Shown here: piece after piece, positions 44,208 to 53,679 of the stretch | How the letters are laid out: each line of letters opens with the position of its first letter | Position numbering within the stretch: position 1 is the first letter of the stretch | Source: Lucinisca nassula | Taxonomy: Eukaryota > Mollusca > Bivalvia > Lucinida > Lucinidae | Direction of reading: 5' to 3' | Assembly: GCA_963580285.1 (NCBI GenBank) | Contig: OY757011.1 | Location: 158,444,981-158,508,980 of the forward strand | Length of the DNA stretch: 64,000 nt | Notes under the pieces: generated by a model | Databases searched by the model: none | Seen by the model: only the letters and a program-made list of their open reading frames with translations | Told to the model about the DNA's origin: nothing | Position numbers and translations under genes: made by a program

Positions 44208-44375
44208 TTGTTTGAATTGAGATTTTACGTCCCCGACAACACTACACCGTATTTAGGTCATTTTGCAGACGTTGCTTCCAATACCCGACATTGAGAAACC
44301 AAAAGGGTTTGTATATATATGTAGGGACGGCCCGACTCGCTTCATTCTGCCTGGGCAGGCTTAAGCGGTTTACAA
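44208..44375 (-). mobile_element. Fam-C element, internally deleted
   Basis: GTTTGAATTGAGATTTTACG, GACGTTGCTTCCAATACCCG and GGCCCGACTCGCTTCATTCT. A second Fam-C in the same orientation only ~35 bp after the first, with different deletions. Confidence 0.75.
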
Positions 44376-44430
44376 GTACCCAGTTAAAATTCAGCAAGCA
44401 GTTATGTGTCCATTTCCATGTAGTTACATC

Positions 44431-44722
44431 ACGAAAACTCGCCTATATAATTTTGACCCCCTTGAACCCTACTTTTATATAGTAAAACTGGGGTTTCAGG
44501 GGGTATACCTTATTCTTCTTATTTCTGCTCTAAAATATAGATTATGGGTACTCGTTAGAACCGCCTCGATGAGGGGGTTCTAACGAAGGCGGTTCAAACG
44601 AGTGCCCACAATCTATACTTGGAGCAGAAATAAGAAAAATATCACAATTTTTCAACAAAAAATTTTCCTTTTTTTGGCGATAAAGGTGGCAATGTATTTG
44701 TATAGGCGTGTTTGTGTAATGC
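44431..44722 (-). mobile_element. Fam-B MITE, full-length
   Basis: Left end CATCACGAAAACTCGCCTAT, CCCCTTGAACCCTACTTTTA, core AAATATAGATTATGGGTACT to CGAGTGCCCACAATCTATAC, GCAGAAATAAGAAAAATATC, GGCGATAAAGGTGGCAATGT and right end GTATAGGCGTGTTTGTGTAA. Inverted relative to 62588-62873. The right half of the core is partly duplicated (GGGGGTTCTAACGAAGGCGG). Confidence 0.88.
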
Positions 44723-44792
44723 GTTAACGCGTTTTATATCTTCAAGTTCTCGGGGTCCATGATGAATCAACAAGCCCGTGTAATGAACACCT

Positions 44793-44935
44793 CTCTAAAC
44801 CCACGTTATATATAGAAAAAATCGGGGTTTACAGGGGTATACAGTCACGACATAGGTTGTGGGTGGTTCTAATGAGCATATAGAACCTATGTTTGGAGTA
44901 TAAATAAGAAAAAAATATCACAAATATGTATCAGA
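44793..44935 (-). repeat. Fam-B MITE fragment with shortened core
   Basis: CTCTAAACCCACGTTATATA, GGGGTTTACAGGGGTATACA, GACATAGGTTGTGGGTGGTT and GAACCTATGTTTGGAGTATA. The core palindrome is reduced to ~20-bp arms. Confidence 0.7.
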
Positions 44936-44991
44936 AAAGTAACTATTTTGGAGGCATATAAGAATGCACTATGTCACACGCGTGTGTTATC

Positions 44992-45235
44992 ATATGAGCC
45001 CCGCCAAGCGAATTTGTGTCTTCGAGCATTCCGTCATGACAAATTTTAACTGCGCATGCCCAGCCATTCAGAGGGGCCAGGGATATGGCTTTCTTTCTGA
45101 AGGTTCCTCTTGATTCACTGCTTGTATGGGCGGGCAGCGAAGGTTCTGGCGAGACTGCGCGGATGCGCAGGCTCGCCTGAACCTTCGCTGCTCGCATAGG
45201 CGATAAGTACCAAAATCGCTTGACGGGGCCCGTAT
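44992..45235 (-). mobile_element. Fam-E hairpin MITE, complete
   Basis: ATATGAGCCCCGCCAAGCGA at the left and TCGCTTGACGGGGCCCGTAT at the right are inverted. The hairpin is GGCAGCGAAGGTTCTGGCGA pairing with TCGCCTGAACCTTCGCTGC. Confidence 0.85.
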
Positions 45236-45302
45236 TATAATGCTACCAAGTAAATTCTAAGTATTGGAGTTTTTATTTCTCCACTGAAATTTATTTGAGC
45301 CA

Positions 45303-45391
45303 GCGCACGACAAAACCTACAGTAAGACATTTCCGCCCAACGAAGACTCAGATCAGACTGCGCAGTCTGATCCGCGTCTTCGTTGTGCGCT
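45303..45391. repeat. Hairpin with GCGCACGACAAA to TTGTGCGC boundary
   Basis: AACGAAGACTCAGATCAGAC and TGCGCAGTCTGATCCGCGTC, TTCGTT form a stem of ~27 bp with almost no loop. Same core as 3789-3853. The following sequence to 46252 has no recognisable feature. Confidence 0.75.
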
Positions 45392-46252
45392 CTAAGGATA
45401 GCTAAGGGTGCAATGCTCCTTCATGCAGCAAGAGAAGTCTCTGGTTAGACTGTATATGGATGCGCCGGCCGAGCTGATTCTTCGCTGGGCGCACATGTAA
45501 GTTGAAGGAAATGCTGGGCCCCGGCTCATTCTGTGATTTTGTCATCATTAGTAAGGTCTATCAGTCTTAGACGATCTGTAAGTGCTCCCTTACATCAAAA
45601 GCACATTCTGCTCGTCTCCTCTTTGAAGCCAACTTTCCACAAATGCCTCTTTCTTCCATCCTCTGAATTTGTGGCGATACTATCGACATCTGAAATTACG
45701 TGAAATTGCGGTATCTTACCGTTACTTGAAGATGTCTAAATGAGCACACGAGAAATACGAAAACGTGACTTAGAACATGTGAGCACAGCATCTACTCAGA
45801 TCAGGCTATGCAGTACAGTCTTGCAGGACAACGCTGTGCGCTACATGGATGACCGTTCACGTGTTTACCCAAAGCGTTTTTCAGGAAGGCAGACAACGGT
45901 TGATTTTCAGTGCGGCCAGATAGCAAGTTCGTTTGAGTCTTGGCCGAGCGCACATGAACGGGAATAGATCTGAAGTGAGCAATAAAATATTCACAATATG
46001 GACTCTGTTACGAGAAAACCCTTTCATTACGGACACACGCCTATTCAAATATATCCGGTAAAAACAGTTCTGCACAACTGGGGGTTTTTCGACCTGTTTG
46101 CCTAAGACATACATATACAGAAAAAATAATTACACCACAAGAAAATTTAATTCAATCCTGATAATAAACTGAAATCAAAACAAGACTATCATCACTGAGT
46201 CATGAACAATGCTTCTCCGAAGGCACATGGGGTAGGTTGTCAAAAATGACAA

Positions 46253-46311
46253 AATCACAGTTTCTGAACTGTAACTCAATAATATTGAGTTACAGTTCAG
46301 AAACTGTGATT
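46253..46311. repeat. Perfect 59-nt palindrome
   Basis: AATCACAGTTTCTGAACTGT and AACTCAATA, centre A at 46282, then the exact reverse complement. Both arms are 29 bases without mismatch. It sits directly beside the 3' end of the Tc1-like pseudogene. It could be two identical transposon ends meeting head to head, since TA dinucleotides lie at the centre. Confidence 0.95.
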
Positions 46312-46314
46312 AAA

Positions 46315-47135
46315 TCAATGATGGGTATAGCCACCAAGATTAACACGACACTCGTCAAGTCTCCTCCTCATGGAATTCACCAGTCTCTGTATATGCGGCT
46401 GAGGAATCGCAGCCCATTCTTGGAGTAGAAGTCTCTGAAAGTCTGGAAGTCTTGTGTGTTGATTGACCCGTTTGTTTACAGCCCGACCAAGAATATCCCA
46501 CAAATGTTCAATGCACGCCAAGTCAGGGGACATCGGTGGCCACTCAAGTCTCTGCACACCATTCTGCTGCAGGAAAGCATCGACAATCCTGGCACGATGT
46601 GGTCTCGCATTGTCGTCCTGGAAGATGTGGTTCTGGCCCTTCTGTCTGAGATACAGTACAACATGAGGTCTTAGAATTTCGTCAATGTACCGACGACAAT
46701 TCAAGTTTCCGGGCAATACGACAAGGGCAGTTCTGCCATTAGAACTGAAACCTGCCAAACCATTACACTGCCGCCGTTGAAAGCTGTTGTTGGTAGGACA
46801 TTAGGCTCAAGGTGCCTCTCCCCAGTTTGACGCCAAACTCTGATCCGACCATTAATCTTCCGAAGACAAAATCTCGACTCGTCGGAAAAAAGAACTTCCG
46901 ACCACTGCCGTCGGTTCCATCTGCCATGCCGTGCACAAAACTCGCGCCGTAGAGCCCTGTTCCGTTGAGAAAATTGGGGCTTCCTAGCCGGTTTTCTGGA
47001 TTTGAACCCCGAGGCTCGAATTCTGTTCCTGACTGTCTGCACCGAGATTCGACGTGCGCCAGGCCCCCGTTGTTGTCTCAACATTCTCTCCAGACTCGAA
47101 CCCTCAACAAAACGCCGCCTTGCTACAGTGCTCAA
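46315..47135 (-). pseudogene. Tc1-like transposase pseudogene (DD34E)
   Basis: Would cut and paste a Tc1/mariner element. Minus-strand frame 1 (47135 to about 46757): second DNA-binding region RISVQTVRNRIRASGFKSRK, then the first catalytic D in EVLFSDESRFCL, IRVWRQTGERH and GGSVMVW. Frame 2 (about 46757 to 46315): GFSSNGRTALVV, second D in HIFQDDNARPHRARIVDAF, then LEWPPMSPDLACIEHLWDIL with the catalytic E 34 residues after that D, and the C-terminal helix. A one-base deletion near 46757 breaks VMVWxGFSSNGRT, so the gene is dead, but no other stop was seen. About 270 residues remain of the usual ~340. The first helix-turn-helix is missing because a Fam-B MITE begins at 47137. Terminal repeats of the element are not identifiable. 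Confidence 0.92.
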
Positions 47136-47136
47136 A

Positions 47137-47300
47137 ACATAGATTGTGGGTACTCGTTAGAACCGCCTCGGTGAGGCGGTTCTAACGAGTACCTACAATT
47201 TATGTTTTAAACAGATATAAGGAAAATAATAAATACCCATGTTACCCCAGTTTTACTAAATAGAAGTGGGGTTCGAGGGGTCAAAAGATTGTGATGTAAC
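47137..47300 (+). mobile_element. Fam-B MITE truncating the Tc1 relic
   Basis: AAACATAGATTGTGGGTACT, CGTTAGAACCGCCTCGGTGA and GGCGGTTCTAACGAGTACCT form the core. Right arm ACCCCAGTTTTACTAAATAG and GGGGTTCGAGGGGTCAAAAG. The left arm is absent, replaced by the transposase. Confidence 0.8.
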
Positions 47301-47384
47301 CAGATAAGACTCAATCCGGACTGCTCAGTTATAAAGGCTAGCTAGAGACTTTATATTGTGTATATTCAAATAAGAGCTATTGAT

Positions 47385-47465
47385 CTAGCCAAACAGCGAG
47401 AACAATTATGCTGATTAGACTGTGTGCATGCGCAGTCTGATCTTCACCTTTGTTCTTCGCAAATG
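47385..47465. repeat. Hairpin: GCGAGAACAATTATGCTGAT type
   Basis: GCTGATTAGACTGTGTGCAT and GCGCAGTCTGATCTTCACCT, TTGTTCTTCGC form an imperfect stem of the GATCAGACTGCGCA group. Confidence 0.6.
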
Positions 47466-47582
47466 AGAAACACGGGTTTTCTCAAGACTGGGGCTCATAT
47501 ATATGATGTATCAATGATCTGTAGCTGTCATTATGAAAATTATAATGTTGCAGGCATTTTAAACTGTATCCTACACACTTGT

Positions 47583-47885
47583 TTTGGTTGATTTGAGGTT
47601 TAACGTCCCCATCAACACTGTATATGTCACTTTGGAGACGTTGCTTTCAATTTTGTGTCACTTCGACCCAACAATGAGATGAAATGACATCTCAAGTCCT
47701 GTCGTGCAATGAAACTATAAAATAGGGTTTATAGTAAGCGTGGACGGTCCGACTCGCACCGCTTTTCCTGGGCAGGCTTTGATCCTCTAGGCGGTTTACT
47801 AGTACTCGTGTGCGGTAGGTTTCAGCTCTGCATGGAAGCATCATGCAGCCAATCTGTTTCTTAGAGCCCCGATGGGCGGGTCAAG
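47583..47885 (-). mobile_element. Fam-C element, full-length
   Basis: TTTTGGTTGATTTGAGGTTT, AACGTCCCCATCAACACTGT, ACAATGAGATGAAATGACAT, GTGTGCGGTAGGTTTCAGCT and CAATCTGTTTCTTAGAGCCC, ending GATGGGCGGGTC. Confidence 0.85.
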
Positions 47886-47891
47886 AAGTGC

Positions 47892-48053
47892 AATTATCAG
47901 TTTCTGGCGAAAGAATGTGCACTGTACTGGTTAACCGGTTACGTATAAGCTGCCCAGGTGCCCAGGAAAAGTGTGGATCGGTATACAGCAAAGGATATAT
48001 AAATGACATAAATAGTGTTAGCTGGGCCGTTAATCTCGAATATAAACAAACCC
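47892..48053 (+). mobile_element. SINE-2 body with tail
   Basis: ATTATCAGTTTCTGGCGAAA, GAATGTGCACTGTACTGGTT, AACCGGTTACGTATAAGCTG and ATAAATAGTGTTAGCTGGGC, ending CCGTTAATCTCGAATATAAA, CAAA. The tRNA-like head is missing on this strand. Confidence 0.75.
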
Positions 48054-48062
48054 GATGGGCGC

Positions 48063-48079
48063 GGGGGGGGGGGGGGGGG
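48063..48079. repeat. Poly(G) run, 17 bases
   Basis: Lies between a SINE-2 body (sense) and a SINE-2 head (antisense), after CGATGGGCGC, which is the Fam-C head-end motif. Confidence 0.95.
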
Positions 48080-48087
48080 TCGGAAAG

Positions 48088-48172
48088 AATGTTGCAGACC
48101 CCGGCATGTATCGAGCCCGCGTCCTCCTGAACACCAGTCAGACGCGCATCCAACTGAGCTACCGAGGCCGGC
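48088..48172 (-). mobile_element. SINE-2 tRNA-like head, antisense
   Basis: Minus strand reads GGCCGGCCTCGGTAGCTCAG, TTGGATGCGCGTCTGACTGG and B box GGGCTCGATACATGC. It could be mistaken for a tRNA gene, but the acceptor stem does not close and sister copies carry SINE bodies. Confidence 0.8.
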
Positions 48173-48337
48173 CTTCACACTTGTGAGTGTAGCTTTAATT
48201 AAAGGGAGGTCATTGCTTACTGGTTCTGGCATTTATTCTTGATTATTGAGGACTATCATTTCATTACATAATATTATGTAGCCCTCAGTGCTGACTGAAG
48301 AGAAGCCCTCTGTCTTCAACAGGTAAGGGGCCTCCCT

Positions 48338-48394
48338 GGGGAAAATCAATAATTTACTAACTGTTGACTAGAGTGTACATTATTGATTTTCCCC
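48338..48394. repeat. Inverted repeat, 16-bp perfect arms
   Basis: GGGGAAAATCAATAAT and ATTATTGATTTTCCCC with a 25-bp spacer. It may be the ends of a very short MITE. Confidence 0.85.
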
Positions 48395-48574
48395 TTAAGT
48401 GTCTCAGTCAGGGGATTCAACAAGAACTACTTATCACCCTATTAAGGACCGCCTTTGATCTGCTATAGACAGTATATCACAGGGGGTAATAAAACCATTA
48501 TGAACAGCCGGTGCGTCCTACTGTTACAAGAATAAATGCATTCAACAGCATTTTCCAAATTATTTTTCTTATTA

Positions 48575-48730
48575 TTTTATCAGATGTGGGAGAAAACCGG
48601 AGTAACCGAGAAAAAAAAAACAAAAAAAAAAAACAAAAAAACAAAAAAAAACAAAACAAAAAAAAAAACACCTGACCATCAGTTGCAGAACTAAGCGTCT
48701 CGCGTGTGACCAGAGCGAGACTCTTTTTTC
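48575..48730 (-). mobile_element. SINE-5-like fragment with A-rich interruption
   Basis: Minus strand: GGTCACACGCGAGACGCTTA, GTTCTGCAACTGATGGTCAG, a long T-rich tract, then TCGGTTACTCCGGTTTTCTC, CCACATC. Matches 36396-36612 in order. Confidence 0.6.
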
Positions 48731-48809
48731 TTTCATGTTCGCCGAAAGGACTGAATCGTGTATTTTTCGGCAAAACGTTCTTGGGTCATACCGGAGTTGT
48801 TTCCTATCC

Positions 48810-49092
48810 TAGGCATAACGATAACTCACCCGTGTGACATAGTGCATACCACCATTTCTCCAAAATGGCTACGTTTCCAATGAAAATCTGTGATATTTTC
48901 CTTATTTATACCAGAGCACAGGTTGTGGGTGATCGTTAGAACCGCCTCATTGAGGCGGTTCTAACGAGTACCCATAACCTTTGTCTTGAAGCAGAAATAA
49001 GAAAAAAAATAATGTATACCCAATAAACCCCAGTTTTCTCTATATAAAGTGGGGTTTAGGGGGTGTTCATTTCACGGACTTGTTCACGTGAT
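48810..49092 (+). mobile_element. Fam-B MITE, diverged full-length
   Basis: AAATCTGTGATATTTTCCTT, core GGTTGTGGGTGATCGTTAGA to CGGTTCTAACGAGTACCCAT, GCAGAAATAAGAAAAAAAAT, CCCAGTTTTCTCTATATAAA and end CGGACTTGTTCACGTGATG. Shares the CACGGACTTGTT end with 35030-35262, a distinct subfamily. The following 49093-49829 shows nothing supportable. Confidence 0.8.
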
Positions 49093-49829
49093 GGTATGCC
49101 ACCTCGTGCATGTAATGTGTTCACGAATCTATAATAGATTTTGAAAGGTTTAGGGAAGCAATAAGATATAATTATAAAATTAAAATCATTGTAAAATCTG
49201 GACAACAGACTAACAGAATAAAACAGTGAAACTATACCTGGAAAATCGTTAATATGTTTTTTATTTTGGCAACCAAACATGGAATGTCGCGTGTTTTAAA
49301 ATAATTTCATATTGTAGTCTATGGGGCATACAGGTATGATAATAAGATGCAGATAGAAGCAATAAGATATATTCGTACATCCCTATAAAAACCATCGAAT
49401 GAAAGATGGACATTTTTTCGTGAATCTGCAAAACAGTATATTTCTAGCTTTAAGGGTAAACAAGATACAAGATATGATTTTTATTCCTTCATAATTTCAA
49501 TAATTTCAAACCGATATTGCCCACGGACACTGATAATGTTTTTGCAAGTTCCGGCGAGTGAAGGAAATAGGTTCAACATGCATTTTCATATAGAAGATCT
49601 ACTTCTTTCGCAGGTCATTCGACGGCCGGGTACGTAACTAGCTAGTTTAAAATAATGGCTCAATACTAAATTTTATTAACGTATGCGAACGGCGTGCGTG
49701 GCGGGCCTTGAGTTTCACCATCTCTCAAATAGCAACTGAAGACAGGATCAAATGGACAATTTCGAATATATCAGAGGTGCCCCTTATACTCAAAAGTTAA
49801 GGGACAGAAAAGAAACGACATTTTAGATT

Positions 49830-49878
49830 CAGGATCACCAGTCAGACCCGCTTCCGACTGAGCTACCGAGTCCGCCTC
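49830..49878 (-). repeat. SINE-2 head fragment
   Basis: GATCACCAGTCAGACCCGCT, TCCGACTGAGCTACCGAGTC is the antisense of the SINE-2 tRNA-like head, ~50 bp. It abuts the element at 49885. Confidence 0.7.
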
Positions 49879-49884
49879 CGATTA

Positions 49885-50622
49885 TGCCCCTGTTCCACAC
49901 AGACCAAGAATCCCACAAATCACCCCGAATTGATGAATTTTAGTATTCGTGAAATTTTGTAAATTTTCTGTTCCAGCTCGTGACGCTCTACTACAAGTAC
50001 GATAGTGTAACAAATATTCATGGGATTCGACTGGATTCGGGTGGAATCGCACGAGTATTGTCAAGAATTCACTACTATTTATAATATTCTATTGGGAAAT
50101 ACTGCATGAACGTTCGGAATCAGTTACGAATCAGTTAAGAATACGCCGAATCATATACGAACCCGGTACGAATAAAATGAATTCATAAGTATGCTTGACA
50201 ATTCTTGGGATTTTCCTTCACATTTGTTCGAATACTTGCTTCGTAACTGCTTCGCCATGTATTCGTGGCAGATTTGTAGCCGATTCGTGGCCAAGCCACA
50301 AATTCACGAATCCATGAATGAGTTAAGAATACCTACGAATGCCTCCGAATCGATTACGGTTCAGCTACCTTGCCTAAGAAGGCACTACGAATTTGTTGCG
50401 AATTTACTACGATTTTTTGGAATCGGGAGTTCGTGGCCAAAATTTTAAAAAGTTCGAAACTTTTGCCACGAATTCCCGATTGCCCTAGAATTGCAGGAAC
50501 TGACCACGAATGTATACGATTCAGTAAGACCTTCACGAACTGATTACGATTCAGCTACGAATCCTTAAATTTCTCAGTTGGTGGCCATTCGTGGTATTCG
50601 TGGTCTGTGTGGAATAGGGGCA
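49885..50622. mobile_element. 738-bp element with 22-bp inverted ends and TTA duplication
   Basis: Left end TGCCCCTGTTCCACACAGAC (then CA) and right end TGGTCTGTGTGGAATAGGGG (then CA) are inverted with one mismatch. TTA flanks both sides (49882-49884 and 50623-50625). A 3-bp TTA duplication is typical of PIF/Harbinger elements. The interior has no long open frame and is packed with about twenty CGAAT or ATTCG pentamers (ACGAATC, ATTCGTGG). Confidence 0.82.
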
Positions 50623-50737
50623 TTATTGAGATATTAACCACGCACGTATTAAACATTTTATCATACAACTGTTTTAAAAGAAAGATAGAAAGACAGAAAG
50701 TACAATCATTAAACCACATTTTGCACTAGACATATCT

Positions 50738-50916
50738 AATGGGAATTGGAACACCTGACCAGATTTTTCCGCCATTTTTCGAAGGGAGACAACTTTCGGG
50801 ACTTCCTGTTCGCTTTTCTATATGCTCAGTCCCGCTGAAAAAGGGGTCTACTCTTAAAGGAAAGAATTTGCTCCTCAGGGAGTTGCCTCCCCTGAAGGTG
50901 TACCCATTCCCCTTAA
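50738..50916 (+). mobile_element. Fam-F MITE
   Basis: Left TAATGGGAATTGGAACACCT is a diverged end; right TACCCATTCCCCTTAA is intact. Interior GGGAGACAACTTTCGGGACT, TTCCTGTTCGCTTTTCTATA and AAAAGGGGTCTACTCTTAAA match 34521-34726. Confidence 0.78.
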
Positions 50917-50971
50917 ATCAAATATTATTTTATAGTTTCTGATATTTCATACGAAAAGACCCTTATAACTT

Positions 50972-51356
50972 CAGTAAAATTCCTATATTAATACCACTTT
51001 TGAACAGTTCCAAAATTGGTATCTAACTAGAGGACACTGGGTATAAAAAACACAAAGAAAGAACAACTAAAATTTCAGGTTTGTTTTCAAAACAAAAACA
51101 AATAGTCTTAATTTTAGCTGGTCTAATAACAGAATTTTCACTGTATATAGGGTTTTGGCCAGAAAAAGAATACACAGTGAAATTCCGCTATAAAGACCAC
51201 CTAAAATTAAGACTAATTCTGCTTTAAAAAGCTTATTTTGAAGTTTTTTTTTTTATTTCCTTTATGTTTTCGGCATACAGGGTCCTCTGGTCAGTGACCA
51301 CCTTTGGGAATGTTCAAAAGTGGTCTTAAAGTTGTCTTAATATAGGAATTTTACTG
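50972..51356. mobile_element. Fam-G MITE with perfect 20-bp ends
   Basis: CAGTAAAATTCCTATATTAA at the left and its exact reverse complement at 51337-51356. Subterminal ACCACTTTTGAACAGTTCCA is mirrored by GGAATGTTCAAAAGTGGTCT. The inner part holds a second inverted pair around TTAATTTTAG and CTAAAATTAA. No coding capacity. The following ~500 bp shows nothing supportable. Confidence 0.85.
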
Positions 51357-51866
51357 TACTCTTTTTTAAACTCTCTTTTTATGTGCAAAGAGGGATGTAC
51401 CGGTATTATTGTGAAAAGATGGCTCTTTCGGGATCCCTATATAACCATCGATAAATACAGTGCCATTGAAGCCAAATTAAATTTCAAACATGCATAATGC
51501 TGAGTGTAAGGTGAACGTCCATAAAGGTCACGGGTGATTCTTATAACATTCTCGAGGATTTAAACTTATCTGGAAATTGGCGTTACTTTCAAAATCATGT
51601 CATAGATCATGTAAACTTCGAGCGTATGTCCGAAAATATTGTATCTCCTACTGACCAATGTTATTTCTAAATGGCTTTTAAATGAAATGAAGTAATATTT
51701 TATTGCCATCCAGCTAGGAAATATGACGGTTCCACTTAGAAATGGCACCACAGAAATAGTATATGTGTTTGTGGCTAACGCAATTATGTCTAGGTTCTTA
51801 GCGTACATATTTTGACGAGTCGATTATGCAGTTACACATGCGCGCGCATGCAGTTACGCGAGCAGT

Positions 51867-51867
51867 C

Positions 51868-51947
<80 letters not shown>
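51867..51947. repeat. (GA)n microsatellite
   Basis: About 40 GA units with one AA interruption. Confidence 0.95.
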
Positions 51948-51950
<3 letters not shown>

Positions 51951-52109
51951 GTGTGTAATAAACTGAAATTTATCATAATTAACGCATAGTTAATTAACGC
52001 ATAGTGTTTTGAAATAGCCAAGTTCAGTATACTATGCTGTCACTGAAGATTTTTGGATAGCACAATTTGGGAATGCATTCTTTCATATCACCAAAATTGG
52101 TCTTTTTCT

Positions 52110-52256
52110 GACAATTTGTGATATTTCTCTTATCTCTGCTTCAAAGATAGAGTGTGCGTGCTCATTAAAGCAGCCTCATTGAGGCGGTTCTAATGATTAC
52201 GTAGCATTTTCTGGTCTAAAATACAGATTACGGGTACTCGTTAGAACCGCCTCGAT
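52110..52256 (+). mobile_element. Fam-B fragments, one split by Fam-F
   Basis: TTGTGATATTTCTCTTATCT, GTGTGCGTGCTCATTAAAGC and GAGGCGGTTCTAATGATTAC are one core. A second core start (GATTACGGGTACTCGTTAGA, ACCGCCTCGA) is cut at 52256 by Fam-F. Confidence 0.7.
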
Positions 52257-52495
52257 TTAAGGGGAATGGAAACACCTGGCAGTTTTTCTGCCAATTTACA
52301 AAGGGAGACAACTGTCAGGACTTCCTGTTCGCTTTTCTATAAGCCCTAACCCACTGAAAAAGGGGTCTACTCTTAAAGGAAAAAATTGCTTCTCAGTAGA
52401 AAATGCTTTCATTTAAGAGTTGACCCCTATCGATATGGGAGACGAACATACTTTTGCAGGAGTTGCCTCCCTGAATGTGTTCCCATTCCCCTTAA
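52257..52495 (+). mobile_element. Fam-F MITE with TTAA at both edges, nested in Fam-B
   Basis: TTAAGGGGAATGGAAACACC at the left and TGTTCCCATTCCCCTTAA at the right. Interior GGGAGACAACTGTCAGGACT and AAAAAGGGGTCTACTCTTAA. Inserted within a Fam-B core. Confidence 0.85.
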
Positions 52496-52507
52496 GTAAT
52501 ACCCATT

Positions 52508-52640
52508 ATGCCTCATGGCTTGGTCCTATGATTAACACTCAATAGTTCGAACTACTATCTCGAACTACTATCTCGAACTAATTTCTCGAACGAATTTTCA
52601 TCGTCCAAAAGGCATTGAGTTACGGAAGTTCGGCTGTACA
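52508..52640. repeat. CTCGAAC repeat unit
   Basis: TATGCCTCATGGCTTGGTCC, AACACTCAATAGTTCGAACT, ACTATCTCGAACT twice, then TTTTCATCGTCCAAAAGGCA and AAGTTCGGCTGTA. Matches the units at 41268-41530. Confidence 0.65.
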
Positions 52641-52901
52641 ACGGAATGGCGCCCTTGAAAGGGTTAGCAGAAAGAAAAATATTGGGGTAGTGGGGGTCTT
52701 GGGTTGGGGCGGGTGGCTATAATTAGCTAATCTGTGAGTCTGGAGCAAAGCAACTATGTATGAATTAAGACAATCATAACTCATTAACAGTCTGAAGTCA
52801 GAGGAAAAGAGGGCCACCAGAATATCATGGAGGTCCAAACTCAGGGCATAAACATCGAACCCCTTCTTTGATGAAATGATTCAGGACGTTGTCCTTTTTT
52901 T

Positions 52902-53190
52902 TGTTTAAATTGACATTAATCCCCGTCAACATTATTTAGGTCATTTTGGAGACGTTGCTTCAAACTTTGTGGAAATTTTAGTCGGCATTAAGATGAAATG
53001 ACATCTCAAGCCCCGCTGCCCAAGTAAACTAATTTGGTTTCTATGCACGGAGGGTCAGACTCGCACCACTTTGCCTTGGCAGGCTTAGACCTTCCAAGTA
53101 GTTTACCAGTACTCGTGTGCGGTCGCTTTCAGCGCTGCGTCGATCCCAATCTATTTATCCAAGCCCCGGTTGGCTGGGTCATCAGGAAGG
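52902..53190 (-). mobile_element. Fam-C element
   Basis: TTTGTTTAAATTGACATTAA, TCCCCGTCAACATTATTTAG, CGGCATTAAGATGAAATGAC and GTTTACCAGTACTCGTGTGC, ending ATCTATTTATCCAAGCCCCG. The tail lost the CGTTAAAC motif. Confidence 0.8.
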
Positions 53191-53303
53191 AGTCGTCGCC
53201 CGCCCAACCGCCCTACAACCAAACAGCGATGATAACTTGTCCACTGTAAAAGGATAAGTGTCGAAGCTATAGCCAATGTTTTTGTAGCTATGCATTCACG
53301 CAT

Positions 53304-53536
53304 TAACCCTTTTTGTGCCAAATTGAATCTTCCTTCTTATATATAGCCAGAGTCCGGCAATTTCAAAATTTAAGGGGTGTCAGGTTGCGTCTTCTTCAAA
53401 ATTGATTTGGAAAATGGCTGAACATTTTGCAAATAGTGCAGGCCCTGATCAGACGCCGCATTCTGCGGCGTCTGATCTGGGCCTACACTGTTTGCCACTC
53501 ACCCATTTTGGGGTTTCCGGTACCAAATGGGTTAAA
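53304..53536 (-). mobile_element. Fam-D hairpin MITE, complete
   Basis: TTAACCCTTTTTGTGCCAAA at the left and GGTACCAAATGGGTTAAA at the right. Hairpin GGCCCTGATCAGACGCCGCA pairs with TGCGGCGTCTGATCTGGGCC. Opposite in orientation to 37630-37858. Confidence 0.88.
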
Positions 53537-53679
53537 GCCCATTATAACTGCTGCACCAGCTGCTGCTCCTTGTTCCAAGGTGATGACACTAAATGAGACA
53601 GTAAAGAAACCGTTACTCATTAGCATAATACGCATAGCAATTGCATTAAGATACATTAGGAAAACAGGCCCGCCCATCC

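Noticed and set aside
46315..46758. Treating the two Tc1 open frames as separate genes
   Set aside because: They are consecutive parts of one transposase separated by a one-base deletion near 46757.
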